This document shows positions 37,601 through 48,256 of a stretch of DNA of 62,806 nt, one piece after another. The translations under genes were made by a program, and so were the position numbers. This DNA comes from Oscillospiraceae bacterium (lineage in GTDB: Bacteria; Bacillota; Clostridia; Oscillospirales; Acutalibacteraceae), in assembly GCA_031288555.1 (NCBI GenBank), contig JAITRE010000022.1, positions 1 to 62,806 on the forward strand, given 5' to 3'. Below the pieces are notes generated by a model. That model was not told where the DNA came from, ran no database searches, and saw nothing but the letters and a program-made list of their open reading frames with translations. The stretch's first letter is position 1, and the number at the start of each line of letters is the position of its first letter.

Positions 37601-38269
37601 TTAAGCATTCTTTATTTTTTCTAGTATTTCATAATTAATTTCATTTATTGTTTTAAGATCGCCTGTTTTTCTGCAGCAATTTATAAATTTCCACCCTAAT
37701 TTTTCACCTGAAAAAAATGCAGCTTCTTGACACAATTTTAAAAACTGTAAATTTTCTTCATGCATGTCCCTTTTTGATAATTTTCCATTATACCGCTTAA
37801 GCATTAAGCTTTGAGAAACTTCTATCGGAACATCTAAATACAAAGTAAGATTAGGCCTAGGCAACATTAGTTTATTGTATTCATAATCACATAGCCATTC
37901 AAGATAATAATTCCAATCTTTTTTTTCTAATTTAGACAACTGATATATAGCATTTGAGGTTGTGTAACGATCGGCTAAAATAATATATCCATTTTCATAT
38001 TTTTTTTTCCATATCTTATTGAAACTTACAAAACGATCAACAGCGTAAAAAGATGATGCAGCAAAAGCGTTAACATCTGTTGGTTTTTCTCCAAACTCAG
38101 CATTAAGATACATCTTAACTAAAATAGAAGAAGGTTCATTGTAATCAGGAAAACTTACAGTTAAAACTTTTATATTTTTTTTTACAAGTTTTTTGTAAGA
38201 GAGATTTGCTTGTGTATCTTTTCCACTGCCGTCTAAACCTTCAAAAACTATTAATTTACCTTTCAACAA
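37601..38269 (-). CDS. tmk: Thymidylate kinase
   Basis: 222 residues. P-loop 'FEGLDGSGKDTQ' at 9-20, the DR-x-x 'LADRYTTSNAIYQ' and LID region 'LKRYNGKLSKRDMHE'. It phosphorylates dTMP to dTDP. The sequence is closer to the longer clostridial dTMP kinases than to E. coli Tmk; a related deoxynucleoside kinase is the alternative. 84 bases downstream of the lipoprotein gene, same strand. Confidence 0.9.
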   Translation of the reverse strand: MLKGKLIVFEGLDGSGKDTQANLSYKKLVKKNIKVLTVSFPDYNEPSSILVKMYLNAEFGEKPTDVNAFAASSFYAVDRFVSFNKIWKKKYENGYIILADRYTTSNAIYQLSKLEKKDWNYYLEWLCDYEYNKLMLPRPNLTLYLDVPIEVSQSLMLKRYNGKLSKRDMHEENLQFLKLCQEAAFFSGEKLGWKFINCCRKTGDLKTINEINYEILEKIKNA

Positions 38270-38352
38270 AAATGCACCTCAAATTTTTGCTTGATTTATT
38301 TTACTTTAAATTTCTTGAAACATTGCTTCTTATCTTACTACTGACTCACAGC

Positions 38353-39594
38353 TCATTCTGGTTTTTCTTCTTGATTTTCGCTTTTTGGTTTTTCTTCTTC
38401 TTGGTTACTTTCATTTTCTGGTTGTTTTTCGTTATTTTCGTTTTCTTTTCCTTCTTCATTTTCTTTATTTTGTTTTTCCATTTCTTCACTTATTTCTTTT
38501 TGTATTTCTTTAGATTTATTATCTATATACTCTGCGTTATACTTTTCTAAAAGTTTATTGTTAATTTCAATCTTCATACTTTCTACAGTGCTTGAAATTT
38601 TACTTTCAAGTTCTTCGCTTTTCATCAAAGACAATACTTTCGTATCTTCGTTTTCGAATTTTTCCTTAGCTTCAGCTGTAATATCCTCTCTTTGAATTAA
38701 AATTTGTTGATTTTCTATTTGCGCTACAACAGCTTTGTTAACAGGTGTTTTTAAAATAAGATCTGTTGTTTCTTGAGAAAGCTGACTAACAAGTTGACTG
38801 ACTGTTACCACGGCTTTTTCTTTCAAATTAGGAGGATTTTTTTTCTGTTCATCTGTCGCTTTGTCGCCAAATAACTGTAAAGCTACTTCTTTAATAGTCT
38901 TTTTGTTTGAATTTATATCTTGAGCGAAAGCGTTAAACTTTTCTTTCGATTTATCAAGCGCTTCTTTTGAAGGAGGTTTGTTGCTTTCGTCACCTTCTTC
39001 TTCTGTATTATCAAAAGTATAAGAAATTCCTACAAATTTTTCGTTATAGTAATTTAAAAAATCATCCCAACTAATTGGATTTTTACCGCTTTTTCCAAAC
39101 AAAGCCTTAATTAATGATTTGTTTTTCTTAGGTATTACATACGAAAAATCTTTAAAATCTTCATCTGGAACACCAAGTTTGTTAAGATATTTTTTTGAAG
39201 AATCGAAAGATTTTTCTATTTCCTTTTTAATTTCTTCTTCTTCTTGTTCATTTAAATTTATATTATTTTCCTTATAAAGCTGTTTGTAAGCTAAAGATTG
39301 CTTCGACAACTCTATACTTTTTTCTTTTATCCACTCCGCGGAAGGCTTACCATCTACTTGAGAAGACAATACATCTTTTTCTTCATTTTGCTCCTCTCCT
39401 TGAATCTTTCGCTGAGCTTCAGCATAAGAAGAATATAGAAACAATATATAACTTCCTTCAGACACTGTATGTTCATTTGACTTAAAAGCCCAGGTAACAT
39501 CTTCTTTTTCCTCATTTTGAGAAGAACAAGCAGGAAACACCGCAAGCATAAATACAAATATTAAAATAAAAGAAATACTTTTGTTAAATTCCAT
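38353..39594 (-). CDS. SurA/PrsA-like foldase lipoprotein
   Basis: 413 residues. A signal peptide with lipobox-like 'VFPAC' (C23) is followed by helices resembling the SurA N-terminal chaperone region; a parvulin domain is at best degenerate in the middle. The last 45 residues are almost only Glu, Asn, Lys and Pro, an acidic disordered tail. Such proteins help fold exported proteins outside the membrane, which suits a cell with several exported products. ATG 39594 is chosen because 'aaaggat' lies 6 bases upstream. Confidence 0.7.
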   Translation of the reverse strand: MEFNKSISFILIFVFMLAVFPACSSQNEEKEDVTWAFKSNEHTVSEGSYILFLYSSYAEAQRKIQGEEQNEEKDVLSSQVDGKPSAEWIKEKSIELSKQSLAYKQLYKENNINLNEQEEEEIKKEIEKSFDSSKKYLNKLGVPDEDFKDFSYVIPKKNKSLIKALFGKSGKNPISWDDFLNYYNEKFVGISYTFDNTEEEGDESNKPPSKEALDKSKEKFNAFAQDINSNKKTIKEVALQLFGDKATDEQKKNPPNLKEKAVVTVSQLVSQLSQETTDLILKTPVNKAVVAQIENQQILIQREDITAEAKEKFENEDTKVLSLMKSEELESKISSTVESMKIEINNKLLEKYNAEYIDNKSKEIQKEISEEMEKQNKENEEGKENENNEKQPENESNQEEEKPKSENQEEKPE

Positions 39595-40083
39595 TGTTGA
39601 ATCCTTTCGCAAAACTTAACGACTATAACATTATTTTCAAAAATCAAGTAATTATCAAAAAGTTTAAATTTAATATATAATTAGCTTAAATTTTAATATT
39701 TATTTATAAAATTGTCAACACTTAAAAACTGTATTAAAAAAGTTTTTAGAGTAGAAAAGATTTATTTATTGTTTTAAATATTTCGATTAATATAAAAAAC
39801 TATAATGAGTTTTTAAAAATATTTTTATAAGAACAATAGCTTAGTTCTTAAGGTTAAAAGCACTATAAGTAAAATTTTTTAACTAATTTTTAAAATTTGA
39901 TTTTGCTGTTTTAAATTTAGAATCTATTCATAATTTCTTCAGAAATTTTTCTAAATATAAGGAAAATATTTAAAAATTTATTAAATTTTTTCTTTATGTT
40001 TATTTTCATAATTTATTTTGTTAGTTTTTATTATTACAAATTTATTTTGATAATATTATTTAAAATTTACTTAATAAACAATA
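39595..40083. other. AT-rich spacer
   Basis: About 490 bases between the lipoprotein gene and the end of the symporter gene; no feature recognised beyond the lipoprotein's upstream region. Confidence 0.35.
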
Positions 40084-41457
40084 TTAACTGTGAATGTGAT
40101 TCTTTTTTAGAAATTTTTCTGTAAGATTAACGACTTTATTTGATAAAAATAATAACGACAGTAAGTTTGGAATCATCATAAAAACATTTAAATTATCACA
40201 TATTTCCCAAAGAAGATTTAAATTTATTACTGCTCCAAGTAAAGTCATAAGCGGAACTATTAATTTATAAACTTTTGTATATTTTTCACCCCAAATATAT
40301 TGTGTGCATTTTTCTCCAGAATACGACCAACTAATAATTGTAGAAAATGCAAAAAGAATGAGGGGCATGTAAACAAAAATTTCACCAAATTTTCCCATTG
40401 TTCCATTAAATGCATTTTTTGTTACCGAAAGAACGTCAGTACTGTCTGTTTTTGTGGCACCAGAGGTTAGTATGCAGAGTCCTGTTATAGAACAAATAAC
40501 AATTGTGTCTATAAAAACTTGAAAAATTCCCCACATGCCCTGCATAACAGGTTCTTTACCAGTAGATGCTGCGTGCACTATTGGAGAACTTCCAAGACCA
40601 GCTTCATTAGAAAATAATCCTCTAGAAACGCCATATCTCATAGCTTTAATTGCAGTACAACCTATTAAAGATCCATTGATTGATTTAAAATTAAAAGCTT
40701 CAGTAATTACAGTTAACAGAGTATCTACAAGCATATTGATTTTACTTAATATAACAATTATCCCGCCGAGTATATAGAATCCTATCATAAACGGCACCAT
40801 TTTATCTGTTACTTTTACTATTCTCTTTATACCACCAAAAGTTACAATAAATGTAAGCACGCACAAAATTAGTCCTGTTGCAAAAGGAGAAAAGTTAAAT
40901 AAATCACTAAACACGTTTGATATTGAATTTGATTGTATCATGTTCCCAGTTCCAAATGAGACCAGTATACATGCAACACAAAATAAAATAGCTAAAGGTT
41001 TACAATGAAGACCTCTTTCTATGTAAAGCATGGGTCCGCCAAAAAATTTTCCATCCGAAGATTTTTGTCTATATTTAATAGATAAGATATTTTCGGCAAA
41101 TGACGTCATCATTCCGAGAATAGCGGCAACCCACATCCAAAATAAAGCGCCAGGGCCGCCGATTAAAATAGCCGTACTCACGCCAATTATATTTCCAGTG
41201 CCAATACACCCAGCTAGAGCTGTAAACACAGCTTGTTTAGGTAGAATATTATTTTTGTTTAAATGTTTTTTTTTTCTAAAAAGTGTTCCAAAAGTATTTA
41301 AAAACCATAACTTTAATTTTAAAAATTGAAAAAATTTAAGTCTGAAACTAAACCATAATCCTACAGAAATAACGAATAATAAAGTAATTGGCCCCCAAAG
41401 AAATTTGGAAATCTCTGAATTTACCAAATCTATTTTAGAAAAAAAATCGTCAAAAAT
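40084..41457 (-). CDS. Alanine/glycine:cation symporter (AGCS family)
   Basis: About 10 membrane helices and the family motifs 'GCIGTGNIIGVSTAI', 'GGPGALFWMW' and 'SNEAGLGSSPIVHAAS' mark the AGCS Na+:alanine (or glycine) importer. Start: the first canonical codon, TTG 41427, has no binding site, whereas 'gtggtg' lies 7 bases before an in-frame ATT at 41457 whose extra residues (FDDFFSKIDL) look like a normal family N-terminus; that start is given here. It would give about 457 residues. Amino acid uptake fits a dependent lifestyle. Confidence 0.88.
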   Translation of the reverse strand: MFDDFFSKIDLVNSEISKFLWGPITLLFVISVGLWFSFRLKFFQFLKLKLWFLNTFGTLFRKKKHLNKNNILPKQAVFTALAGCIGTGNIIGVSTAILIGGPGALFWMWVAAILGMMTSFAENILSIKYRQKSSDGKFFGGPMLYIERGLHCKPLAILFCVACILVSFGTGNMIQSNSISNVFSDLFNFSPFATGLILCVLTFIVTFGGIKRIVKVTDKMVPFMIGFYILGGIIVILSKINMLVDTLLTVITEAFNFKSINGSLIGCTAIKAMRYGVSRGLFSNEAGLGSSPIVHAASTGKEPVMQGMWGIFQVFIDTIVICSITGLCILTSGATKTDSTDVLSVTKNAFNGTMGKFGEIFVYMPLILFAFSTIISWSYSGEKCTQYIWGEKYTKVYKLIVPLMTLLGAVINLNLLWEICDNLNVFMMIPNLLSLLFLSNKVVNLTEKFLKKNHIHS

Positions 41458-41554
41458 ATAAAAGCACCACTTTCAAAATAGTTGTAGTTACTTTTAATTT
41501 ACGCAGAAAAATTAATAAAAATTCTTAATTTTAGCAAAAAATTTCTATAAAGAA

Positions 41555-42427
41555 TCATCTCTCTTTGCCTAGAAAAAAAAGAGCAATTGTCCCTGGACCT
41601 GCATGAGAACCAATTACAGGGCCAATGCTATTTATAAATATTTGCTTTACACTAAAACTTTCTTTTATTTTTTCAGCGAGGTATTTAGCGTCTTCAATAG
41701 AATCTGCGTGGCTTATAAATATAGTTTGCTCTTCTTTTGGATGAATACTTTTTTTAAATTCTTCAAATATTTTATTTAAAGCAAGTTTTTTACCTCTTGC
41801 TTTTTTTACAGGTTCTAATTTTCCATCGTTGTTTACATGCAAAATAGGTCTTATTCCTAATATTCCTCCTAAAAACGCTGCCGCCGAAGAGACTCTACCG
41901 CCTCTTTTTAAATGATCAAGACTGTCTACTACAAACCAATGACAAATATCAAGTTTCTTTTTTTCGATAAAATTAGCATTATCTTCTATGCTAAATCCTA
42001 AAGCTTTTTTTTCACAAGCAAGATAAACAGCCAATCCTTCACCAGCAGAAGCTGATAAAGTATCTATCAGCAATATTTTTCTGCCGGGGTATTTATTTTT
42101 TAAATTTTTTTTTGCAATTAAAGAAGAGGCGTATGTCCCACTAAGCATAGATGAAAAAGCAATGTATAAAATATCTTTGCCTTCACTTAAATCTTTTTCA
42201 AACATATCTGTAAATTCACTTTGATTGACTTGAGAAGTTGTAGCCATTGACCCTTGCCTTAATAAATTATAAAATTCTAAAGAAGGTAAATCTTCTTTTC
42301 CTAAGTTATTAACGTAATTTTTATTATTTATTTCATATTTTAAAGGCAGAACTTTTATATTAAAATCTGAAATTTGTTTTCTACTAAGATCTGCTGTTGA
42401 ATCTGTGAAAATTACATAATCTCCCAA
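41555..42427 (-). CDS. DegV-family fatty-acid-binding protein
   Basis: 290 residues. Two-domain DegV fold: 'FTDSTADLSRKQISDFNIKV' at the start, 'TTSQVNQSEF', 'FVVDSLDHLKRGGRVSSAAA' and the Gly/His-rich end 'IGPVIGSHAGPGTIALFF'. Firmicute DegV (FakB) proteins hold a fatty acid for phosphorylation by FakA and so feed host-derived fatty acids into phospholipids. No fakA is in the window. TTG 42427 has 'ggggg' 8 bases upstream and is preferred to TTG 42442. Confidence 0.92.
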   Translation of the reverse strand: MGDYVIFTDSTADLSRKQISDFNIKVLPLKYEINNKNYVNNLGKEDLPSLEFYNLLRQGSMATTSQVNQSEFTDMFEKDLSEGKDILYIAFSSMLSGTYASSLIAKKNLKNKYPGRKILLIDTLSASAGEGLAVYLACEKKALGFSIEDNANFIEKKKLDICHWFVVDSLDHLKRGGRVSSAAAFLGGILGIRPILHVNNDGKLEPVKKARGKKLALNKIFEEFKKSIHPKEEQTIFISHADSIEDAKYLAEKIKESFSVKQIFINSIGPVIGSHAGPGTIALFFLGKER

Positions 42428-42561
42428 AATCACAACCCCCAATTTTAAGTTTAATTTACAGAACTAACTGTTAGCTTTTAATGTGTTTTTAATATTTTTT
42501 GACTTTTAAAAGTGTAAAATCTTTTTTAAAAATAAGTAACAAAGCTAAATTTTTAAAAATG

Positions 42562-43548
42562 TTATAGTGAAGCTCTAAACTTGGGATATTTTTCAAAAAA
42601 CTCTTCAAGAGTTTTTAAACCTGAATCGTAAAACTCTTTTGCTAATTTTTCTCCCACATATCTATAATGCCATGGCTCGTAACAAAATCCAGTTGTACTT
42701 TCTTTTCCTTCAGGGTATCTCAAAATAAAGCCGTGCTCAAAAGCATATTTTTGTAAAAATTTTCCCTCAACAGTGTTAGCAAAAGCCTCATTTAAATTAG
42801 CGCTACTATTAGATATAGAAGCAAAATCAATAGCAAGACCTGTTTCATGTTCGCTAGTTCCTGGCGGAGCCGTATACTTGCTGGTTAATTCATATGCTTC
42901 CTGCTCGTTTTTACCATTTTGCAAATATTCTTTTTTTCTCATATTAAACAGGCCTTCTTGATATTTATTACTTCTAAACGCAGAAGAAAGGCCAATGTTA
43001 ATTCCTTGATTTTTTGCGTGATTAATCAAACTCATTAGTGGGTCTACAATTCTTGTGTCAACATCTTTACCTAAAATTTTAATTGTTTTGACATTAGAAG
43101 AATAGTTTTTTGGGAGAGGGTTGCTTTTATTTACCATTATATGTGCCCAATTTTCATCTCCTTTATTAACTTCTTCATTGTGAAAATTTTGTTGTTTATT
43201 AGATGAATAATCATTTGAATTTTTTTGTTTTTGAGAGTTAGAATTATTATCATTTTTATTTTTCTCTTCGTTATTTTTTTGTTTTTGTTGGTTTTCTTCT
43301 ATTTTTTTTTCTTCCTGGATATTTTCATCAGGTTTTAATTCTTCTTTATTTTTATCATCTTCATTTGAAACTACTTGTTCATTGTTTTTTTCTTCGTTTT
43401 TATTTTTATTTTCTGAATCTGAATCGGCTTTGTTAAGCAGTGCAGTTGCTATAGCAGCAACCCCTCCGATTGTGCAGCAAATTGCAGTAATTATAAACTT
43501 TTTGTTTTTAAAAAAATTTAGTTTCAGCCAATTAAATTTTGAAAACAA
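42562..43548 (-). CDS. VanY-type D-alanyl-D-alanine carboxypeptidase (M15B)
   Basis: 328 residues. One membrane helix (about 18-36), a 100-residue Asn/Lys/Glu/Gln-rich linker, then the M15 domain: 'SSAFRSNKYQ', the zinc ligands in 'SEHETGLAIDFA' (H and D) and 'EPWHYRYVG' (H). It removes the last D-Ala of peptidoglycan stems outside the membrane. All ligands are present. TTG start after 'aggaggaat'. The long linker would let it reach across the wall. Confidence 0.92.
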   Translation of the reverse strand: MFSKFNWLKLNFFKNKKFIITAICCTIGGVAAIATALLNKADSDSENKNKNEEKNNEQVVSNEDDKNKEELKPDENIQEEKKIEENQQKQKNNEEKNKNDNNSNSQKQKNSNDYSSNKQQNFHNEEVNKGDENWAHIMVNKSNPLPKNYSSNVKTIKILGKDVDTRIVDPLMSLINHAKNQGINIGLSSAFRSNKYQEGLFNMRKKEYLQNGKNEQEAYELTSKYTAPPGTSEHETGLAIDFASISNSSANLNEAFANTVEGKFLQKYAFEHGFILRYPEGKESTTGFCYEPWHYRYVGEKLAKEFYDSGLKTLEEFFEKYPKFRASL

Positions 43549-43857
43549 AATATTCCTCCTATTATTTTTGAGCTTTAAATTTTTGATATTTTATAAAGAA
43601 TTAATTAAATTACTTAAGTATTGTTACATACAATTATTTTTTTAGCTAGCTTAATTAAAAAAAATCATATTTTATTTGTGATTTAAAAATAAAAAAACAG
43701 TTTAATAAATTTTTTAATAGTTTTAAATGCTACAAATATCAACTTTTATATTATGTAAATATAAGTTAAAATTTATTTGCTAGGTTAAAATTATTTTTTA
43801 TCTTAACCATATTATAAGCGATATTTTTTAAAAGTTTAAAAATACAAATTTAAGTTT

Positions 43858-45495
43858 TTAGTTAAGAGGATAAACTTCTCTTTTCTTCATTGAAAAAGCG
43901 ATATTTGTTGCGTGATCAGCTATACGTTCAAGACTTGTTAAAAAATCCATGAAAACAGCACCCGAAATAGCAGTGCACTCGCCTTTACTTAAACGACTTA
44001 TATGATTTTCTTTTAAAATTTGAGTTTTATCATCAATTTTATCTTCAAGCTTACTAATAGCTTCAAAAAGTTCTTCACAAAGTTTATTGTCACTTGAAAA
44101 AATGAACATTGCCTGTTTGAGAATATTTTTAGTCATTGTTTGAAGCTGTAGTATTTCGTTCATTGCTACATTTCCAAGATCTGCTTTGCCGGATATTATA
44201 ATTTCAGAAGATTCGCACATATTTTCGCAATAATCTCCAACTCTTTCTATATCGCTTACAACGTGAAACAAAGATCCTACAATTCTTTTGTCAGAATCGC
44301 TTATATCTAAACCGTTTATTTTTACCAAGTATTCTGTTATAGTTCTGCTTAAATAGTCTATAGTTTTTTCTTTTTCATAAACCTCTTGAACTTTTTCAGT
44401 ATCTTTTTTAAAAAGTGATTCCATAGCTGCATCAAAATTACTAATAGAAAGATCTGCCATTCTTTCAGTTTCTTTTAAAAGCTGAGAAACCACTATAGGA
44501 GGAGTGTTTAGTATGCGATCATCAAGATATTCGAGTCTTTGTTCGCTTTTAATTTTATCTTCTCCTTTTATTATACGACAAGAAATGCTTATTAAATATT
44601 TATTAAGAGGCAACAACACAGCTGTTGTTACAACGTTGAAAAACAGATGTACTATCGGAATTTGTGCCATTACGTTTCCTTGAGCCATTTTTTCAACCCA
44701 ACTAGTGAAGGGAAGTATCAAAGTTATTGCAGCAAAGATAAAGCTTCCAATTACATTAAAAAGTAAGTGTATGACGGCAGCTCTTTTTGCTGTTTTATTT
44801 GTGCCAGCACACGCCATAAGAGCTGTAACACAAGTGCCGATGTTTTGACCATATATTATAAAAACAACATTATTAATATCTATGATTCCAGCCATCGCTA
44901 AAGATTGAAGTATACCTATTATTGCAGTAGAACTATGGATTATAGCTGTTACTATAATTCCTGCTAAAAGTCCTAAAAACGGATTTTTAAATGATGCCAT
45001 TAAATGAGCAAAACTTTCAGAGTTTTTAAGTGGCTCCATAGATGTTCCCATCATACCGAGCCCAAAAAACAACATCCCAAATCCTGCTATAATTTGTCCT
45101 ATATTTTTAAGACTATTCTTTGTCAAAAAAAACAGCATTGAAACGCCAATACATATTATTGCAGGAGACATTTTAGTTAAATCAAGTGCAACCATAAGAC
45201 CTGTTATAGTCGTTCCAATATTTGCACCCATTATAACACTCGATGCCTGGACAATATCCATAATCCCAGCATTAACAAAGCCAATTACCATAACAGTAGT
45301 GGCAGCTGAGCTGTGAATTACTGCCGTTACAATAAGTCCTACAAAAGCACCCATATATTTATTTTTTGTCAATTTTTCAATTAATAACTTTAGTTTTGAG
45401 CCTGCTGCAATTTCAAGAGCATCACTCATTAATTTCATTCCAAGCAAAAAAAGACCAAGCCCACCAAGCATTGTAAGAAAATTGCTAAAATCCAT
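43858..45495 (-). CDS. Na+/phosphate cotransporter with PhoU domain
   Basis: 545 residues. Two inverted PNaS repeats with the Gln/Ser-Thr motif 'VTAVIHSSAATT' and 'VTAIIHSSTAI', about eight membrane helices, and a C-terminal PhoU-like helical domain (about 340-545, 'RVGDYCENM', 'LERIADHATNIAF'). Predicted to move phosphate with Na+; direction in bacteria is debated. ATG 45495 follows 'aaaaggaga'; the longer frame upstream is not supported. Confidence 0.92.
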   Translation of the reverse strand: MDFSNFLTMLGGLGLFLLGMKLMSDALEIAAGSKLKLLIEKLTKNKYMGAFVGLIVTAVIHSSAATTVMVIGFVNAGIMDIVQASSVIMGANIGTTITGLMVALDLTKMSPAIICIGVSMLFFLTKNSLKNIGQIIAGFGMLFFGLGMMGTSMEPLKNSESFAHLMASFKNPFLGLLAGIIVTAIIHSSTAIIGILQSLAMAGIIDINNVVFIIYGQNIGTCVTALMACAGTNKTAKRAAVIHLLFNVIGSFIFAAITLILPFTSWVEKMAQGNVMAQIPIVHLFFNVVTTAVLLPLNKYLISISCRIIKGEDKIKSEQRLEYLDDRILNTPPIVVSQLLKETERMADLSISNFDAAMESLFKKDTEKVQEVYEKEKTIDYLSRTITEYLVKINGLDISDSDKRIVGSLFHVVSDIERVGDYCENMCESSEIIISGKADLGNVAMNEILQLQTMTKNILKQAMFIFSSDNKLCEELFEAISKLEDKIDDKTQILKENHISRLSKGECTAISGAVFMDFLTSLERIADHATNIAFSMKKREVYPLN

Positions 45496-46203
45496 GTTTT
45501 CTCCTTTTGAAAGCTTCACAAATTTAGCATCAAAACCTTTAGATGTTGACAAAAATTTAACTTAGTGTGTTTTGCGCAAAACGAATTAATTAAAATATTA
45601 CTTTAATTTTTAGTTATTTTTTTATTTAACGCGATAAAATAAACTTGCTATTTTAAGTTTTTTAAACGAAGTAAAACAAGTAGATTTAAATTAAATGTGT
45701 AGATAATTTTACAACACATCACGTATTTAATTTAAATCATTATAATTATTTTGTCAAATTAGCAAGTAGTAATGGGAAAAACTGAACAAAAGCTATAAAA
45801 TTTTTAAAGTGATTGCTATTAAAAGTAATGCCGCTTTAGGGCTATTGGTTAAAAAACATAGTAGATTTATACAACGTTTTTATTCTATATTATTTTTTGC
45901 ATTATCTGTTATTATGATGTTTTATTTTTGGTATAAACTATTTTGTAAATAAAAATTATTATTAATAAATAAGATTTAATTTTTATTTAAATGCGATTAT
46001 TTACAATTAGGATTTTTAAATTTTAAAAGAGTTGATGTTTTGTTTTAAAAATGATGATTATATTTATAAAAATTTTTGTTTTTTTCAAACTTAGCTTAAT
46101 ATAAAATTTTTAAAAACGTTGTTGGTTAAATTTAGATTAGGTTTTTAAAATTTTAGCTTTAAAAAATTTAATAAAACTAATTATATAAAAAGTTGTTCAA
46201 AAT
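45496..46203. other. Spacer with one marginal small frame
   Basis: About 700 bases. Apart from the possible 47-residue membrane peptide at 45809 nothing gene-like is seen. Promoters for the phosphate transporter must lie near 45550-45600. Confidence 0.35.
45809..45952 (+). CDS. Possible small membrane peptide
   Basis: A 47-codon frame from GTG encodes a basic amphipathic start and one clear membrane helix ('ILFFALSVIMMFYFWY') with a basic end. There is no Shine-Dalgarno, and no family is recognised. It could be a real single-pass peptide or chance in T-rich DNA. Confidence 0.25.
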   Translation: MIAIKSNAALGLLVKKHSRFIQRFYSILFFALSVIMMFYFWYKLFCK

Positions 46204-47538
46204 TTAATTGAACATTTTAGAAACACTCGCGACTTCTTCTTCGCTTTGCTTTTCAAGAAAACTGTCAAAAGAAAACAACATAAATCCATCGCAATTAATT
46301 TTTCTGCCAAACTCTATTTCTTTTGATAAAATACTTTTTTCATTCCATGTTCCGCCATCTACAGTTTTATTTCCTGCTTTATATACACCCAGACCTAAAT
46401 AAAACTTTATACTTTTTTCACTGACTAAATTTCGCCATTTTTCTGCCATTTTGTCAAATGGAAGAGTGTTGTGCTTAAAGCTCATATAAATTTGAGGACA
46501 CAAATAATCAATATATCCAGGCATACTTCCCCATGTTTCAACATCTGCTCCAATAGTTGCGTTGTAATTAGGATCACAAGCTACTGAAATTCCAAATGGA
46601 ATACTAGGTTTGCAGCCTTTTACAATATTTGAAGTGCCACTAATTAATTCGTTAATATTGTTTTTTTTAAACTCAGAAAAGCTTATAGGAGTAGAATTTT
46701 CTCCCATGCTCTTACAATATTCTTCATAATTTTCTTTACTAATATCGTTTTCATCATTAGGATAAAAATAGTCGTCAAAATGAATTCCATCTATTTTATA
46801 GTTATTTACTATTTCTCTGATTCCATTTAAAATTAATTTTCGAGCTTCACTAGATGCAGGATTGTAAAATTTTTTTTCATTCCAATCAACAACAGCAGAA
46901 GTAAATTTTTTATCTCCACTTTTCGTCCACATGCAATATGGGTTATCATCACTAATTTCATTTGGCGTTTTTTCAATTTGTATTCTAAAAGGATTTATCC
47001 AAGCGTGGATTTTAAGTCCAGCTTTATGCGTTGCTTTTACCATATATTCAAGCGGGTCGTAGCCCGGGTTTTGCCCTTGTTTTCCTGTTAAAAGATGAGA
47101 CCAGGGGAAAAATTTTGACGGGTACATAGCGTCACCGAATGGCCTTACATGTACAATTAAAGTATTCATATTTCGTTTTTTCGATTCTTTTATAATTTTG
47201 TCAAAAAGTTCCTTAAATCCTTGTTCATCTTTTTGCTTATCGCTACTTGAAAGATCTAAACTTGTAAATGGAACCCAAACAGCTCGCATTTCGTCGTCGT
47301 TTGATGTAGTTTTTGTTTCGCTGTTATTTTCAGCTTCTTGTTCTTCTTGGCTATTATTTTCTATGTAAGATGTATTTTCATTAGAAATTTTGTCAGCTGT
47401 AATAATGGGTGATTGTGTTTTAATATTTTCATTTTCTTTACTATTTATTTTTCTGTATACAAAAAAGCACAATGACATTAAGAGCGCTGTAGTTGTTAAA
47501 ATAATAGGAAAAAATTTTGAGAAAAGTCTTCTCAACAT
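46204..47538 (-). CDS. GHL10-family glycoside hydrolase-like protein, membrane anchored
   Basis: 444 residues. A basic start and one membrane helix, an acidic linker of about 70 residues, then a TIM-barrel of the 'glycosyl hydrolase-like 10' group (COG1649, YngK type): 'MRAVWVPF', 'HAWINPFRI', 'DGIHFDDYFYP', 'YLCPQIYMSF'. The acidic residues in 'HFDDYF' are intact. It should act outside the membrane on a glycan, perhaps peptidoglycan glycan strands as shown for some relatives. ATG 47538 follows 'aagggtg'. Confidence 0.9.
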   Translation of the reverse strand: MLRRLFSKFFPIILTTTALLMSLCFFVYRKINSKENENIKTQSPIITADKISNENTSYIENNSQEEQEAENNSETKTTSNDDEMRAVWVPFTSLDLSSSDKQKDEQGFKELFDKIIKESKKRNMNTLIVHVRPFGDAMYPSKFFPWSHLLTGKQGQNPGYDPLEYMVKATHKAGLKIHAWINPFRIQIEKTPNEISDDNPYCMWTKSGDKKFTSAVVDWNEKKFYNPASSEARKLILNGIREIVNNYKIDGIHFDDYFYPNDENDISKENYEEYCKSMGENSTPISFSEFKKNNINELISGTSNIVKGCKPSIPFGISVACDPNYNATIGADVETWGSMPGYIDYLCPQIYMSFKHNTLPFDKMAEKWRNLVSEKSIKFYLGLGVYKAGNKTVDGGTWNEKSILSKEIEFGRKINCDGFMLFSFDSFLEKQSEEEVASVSKMFN

Positions 47539-48161
47539 AAAGTTCACCCTTTTTTAAAAATGAGTGTAAATTCATAATTATTTATATTTATTTTCTATAT
47601 TTAAAAAGTTTGCTTTTAATTATATATATTAAGAATTTTAATTGTTGACTTACAAGGCTATTTTGTATGTAATTTTTAAAGTTGATTAGTTTTTTGAATT
47701 TAATATATTTTATGAATATTTTTTTTTTATATGCAAAATGGTTAATTTATTTTTTATAATATTGTTAAATATCTTTAATGTGTAAAATTAATTTTACAAA
47801 TTTTAATTTAATCACTTATTTTTAAAAGTTTTTGTTTTAATGAAAATATTTTAATATTAGTTAATTAAGATGGGCTTTGTTGTTTTGAATAAATTTTTAA
47901 GCTTGATTTATTTTTTATTGCATATTAAAATCTAACCGTATCGCAGTTAATTTATTATGTAAAAAAGCTTTATTTTATTTTACTCTTGTTTTAACGATGT
48001 GTTTGTTATTTTTGTTTTAAACTAATATTTAAATGATTGTTTAATGAACTTTAAGAAGAAAGTGTTGTATTTTAAAAATAAATTGGTTGATGGAGATTAA
48101 AATGAATTTTAAAAATAAAATATTGTTCAAAACAGATTAAGGCATTTATTTATTAAATTTT
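47539..48161. other. Long AT-rich spacer before tRNA-Arg
   Basis: About 620 bases, among the most A/T-rich of the window, with no gene-like frame or RNA other than the tRNA that ends it. Confidence 0.35.
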
Positions 48162-48238
48162 GCGCCAGTAGCTCAGCTGGATAGAGTATTTGGCTACGAA
48201 CCAAAAGGCCGGGGGTTCGAATCCCTCCTGGCGCACCA
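48162..48238 (+). tRNA. tRNA-Arg (anticodon ACG)
   Basis: 77 bases with CCA encoded. Acceptor gcgccag/ctggcgc, D arm 'gctcagctggatagagt', anticodon stem tttgg/ccaaa with loop ctACGaa, T arm 'gggggttcgaatccctc'. A34 would be edited to inosine by TadA to read CGU/CGC/CGA. addB begins 18 bases after it, so the two may share a transcript. Confidence 0.96.
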
Positions 48239-48256
48239 ACATTAAGAGGTAGAGTT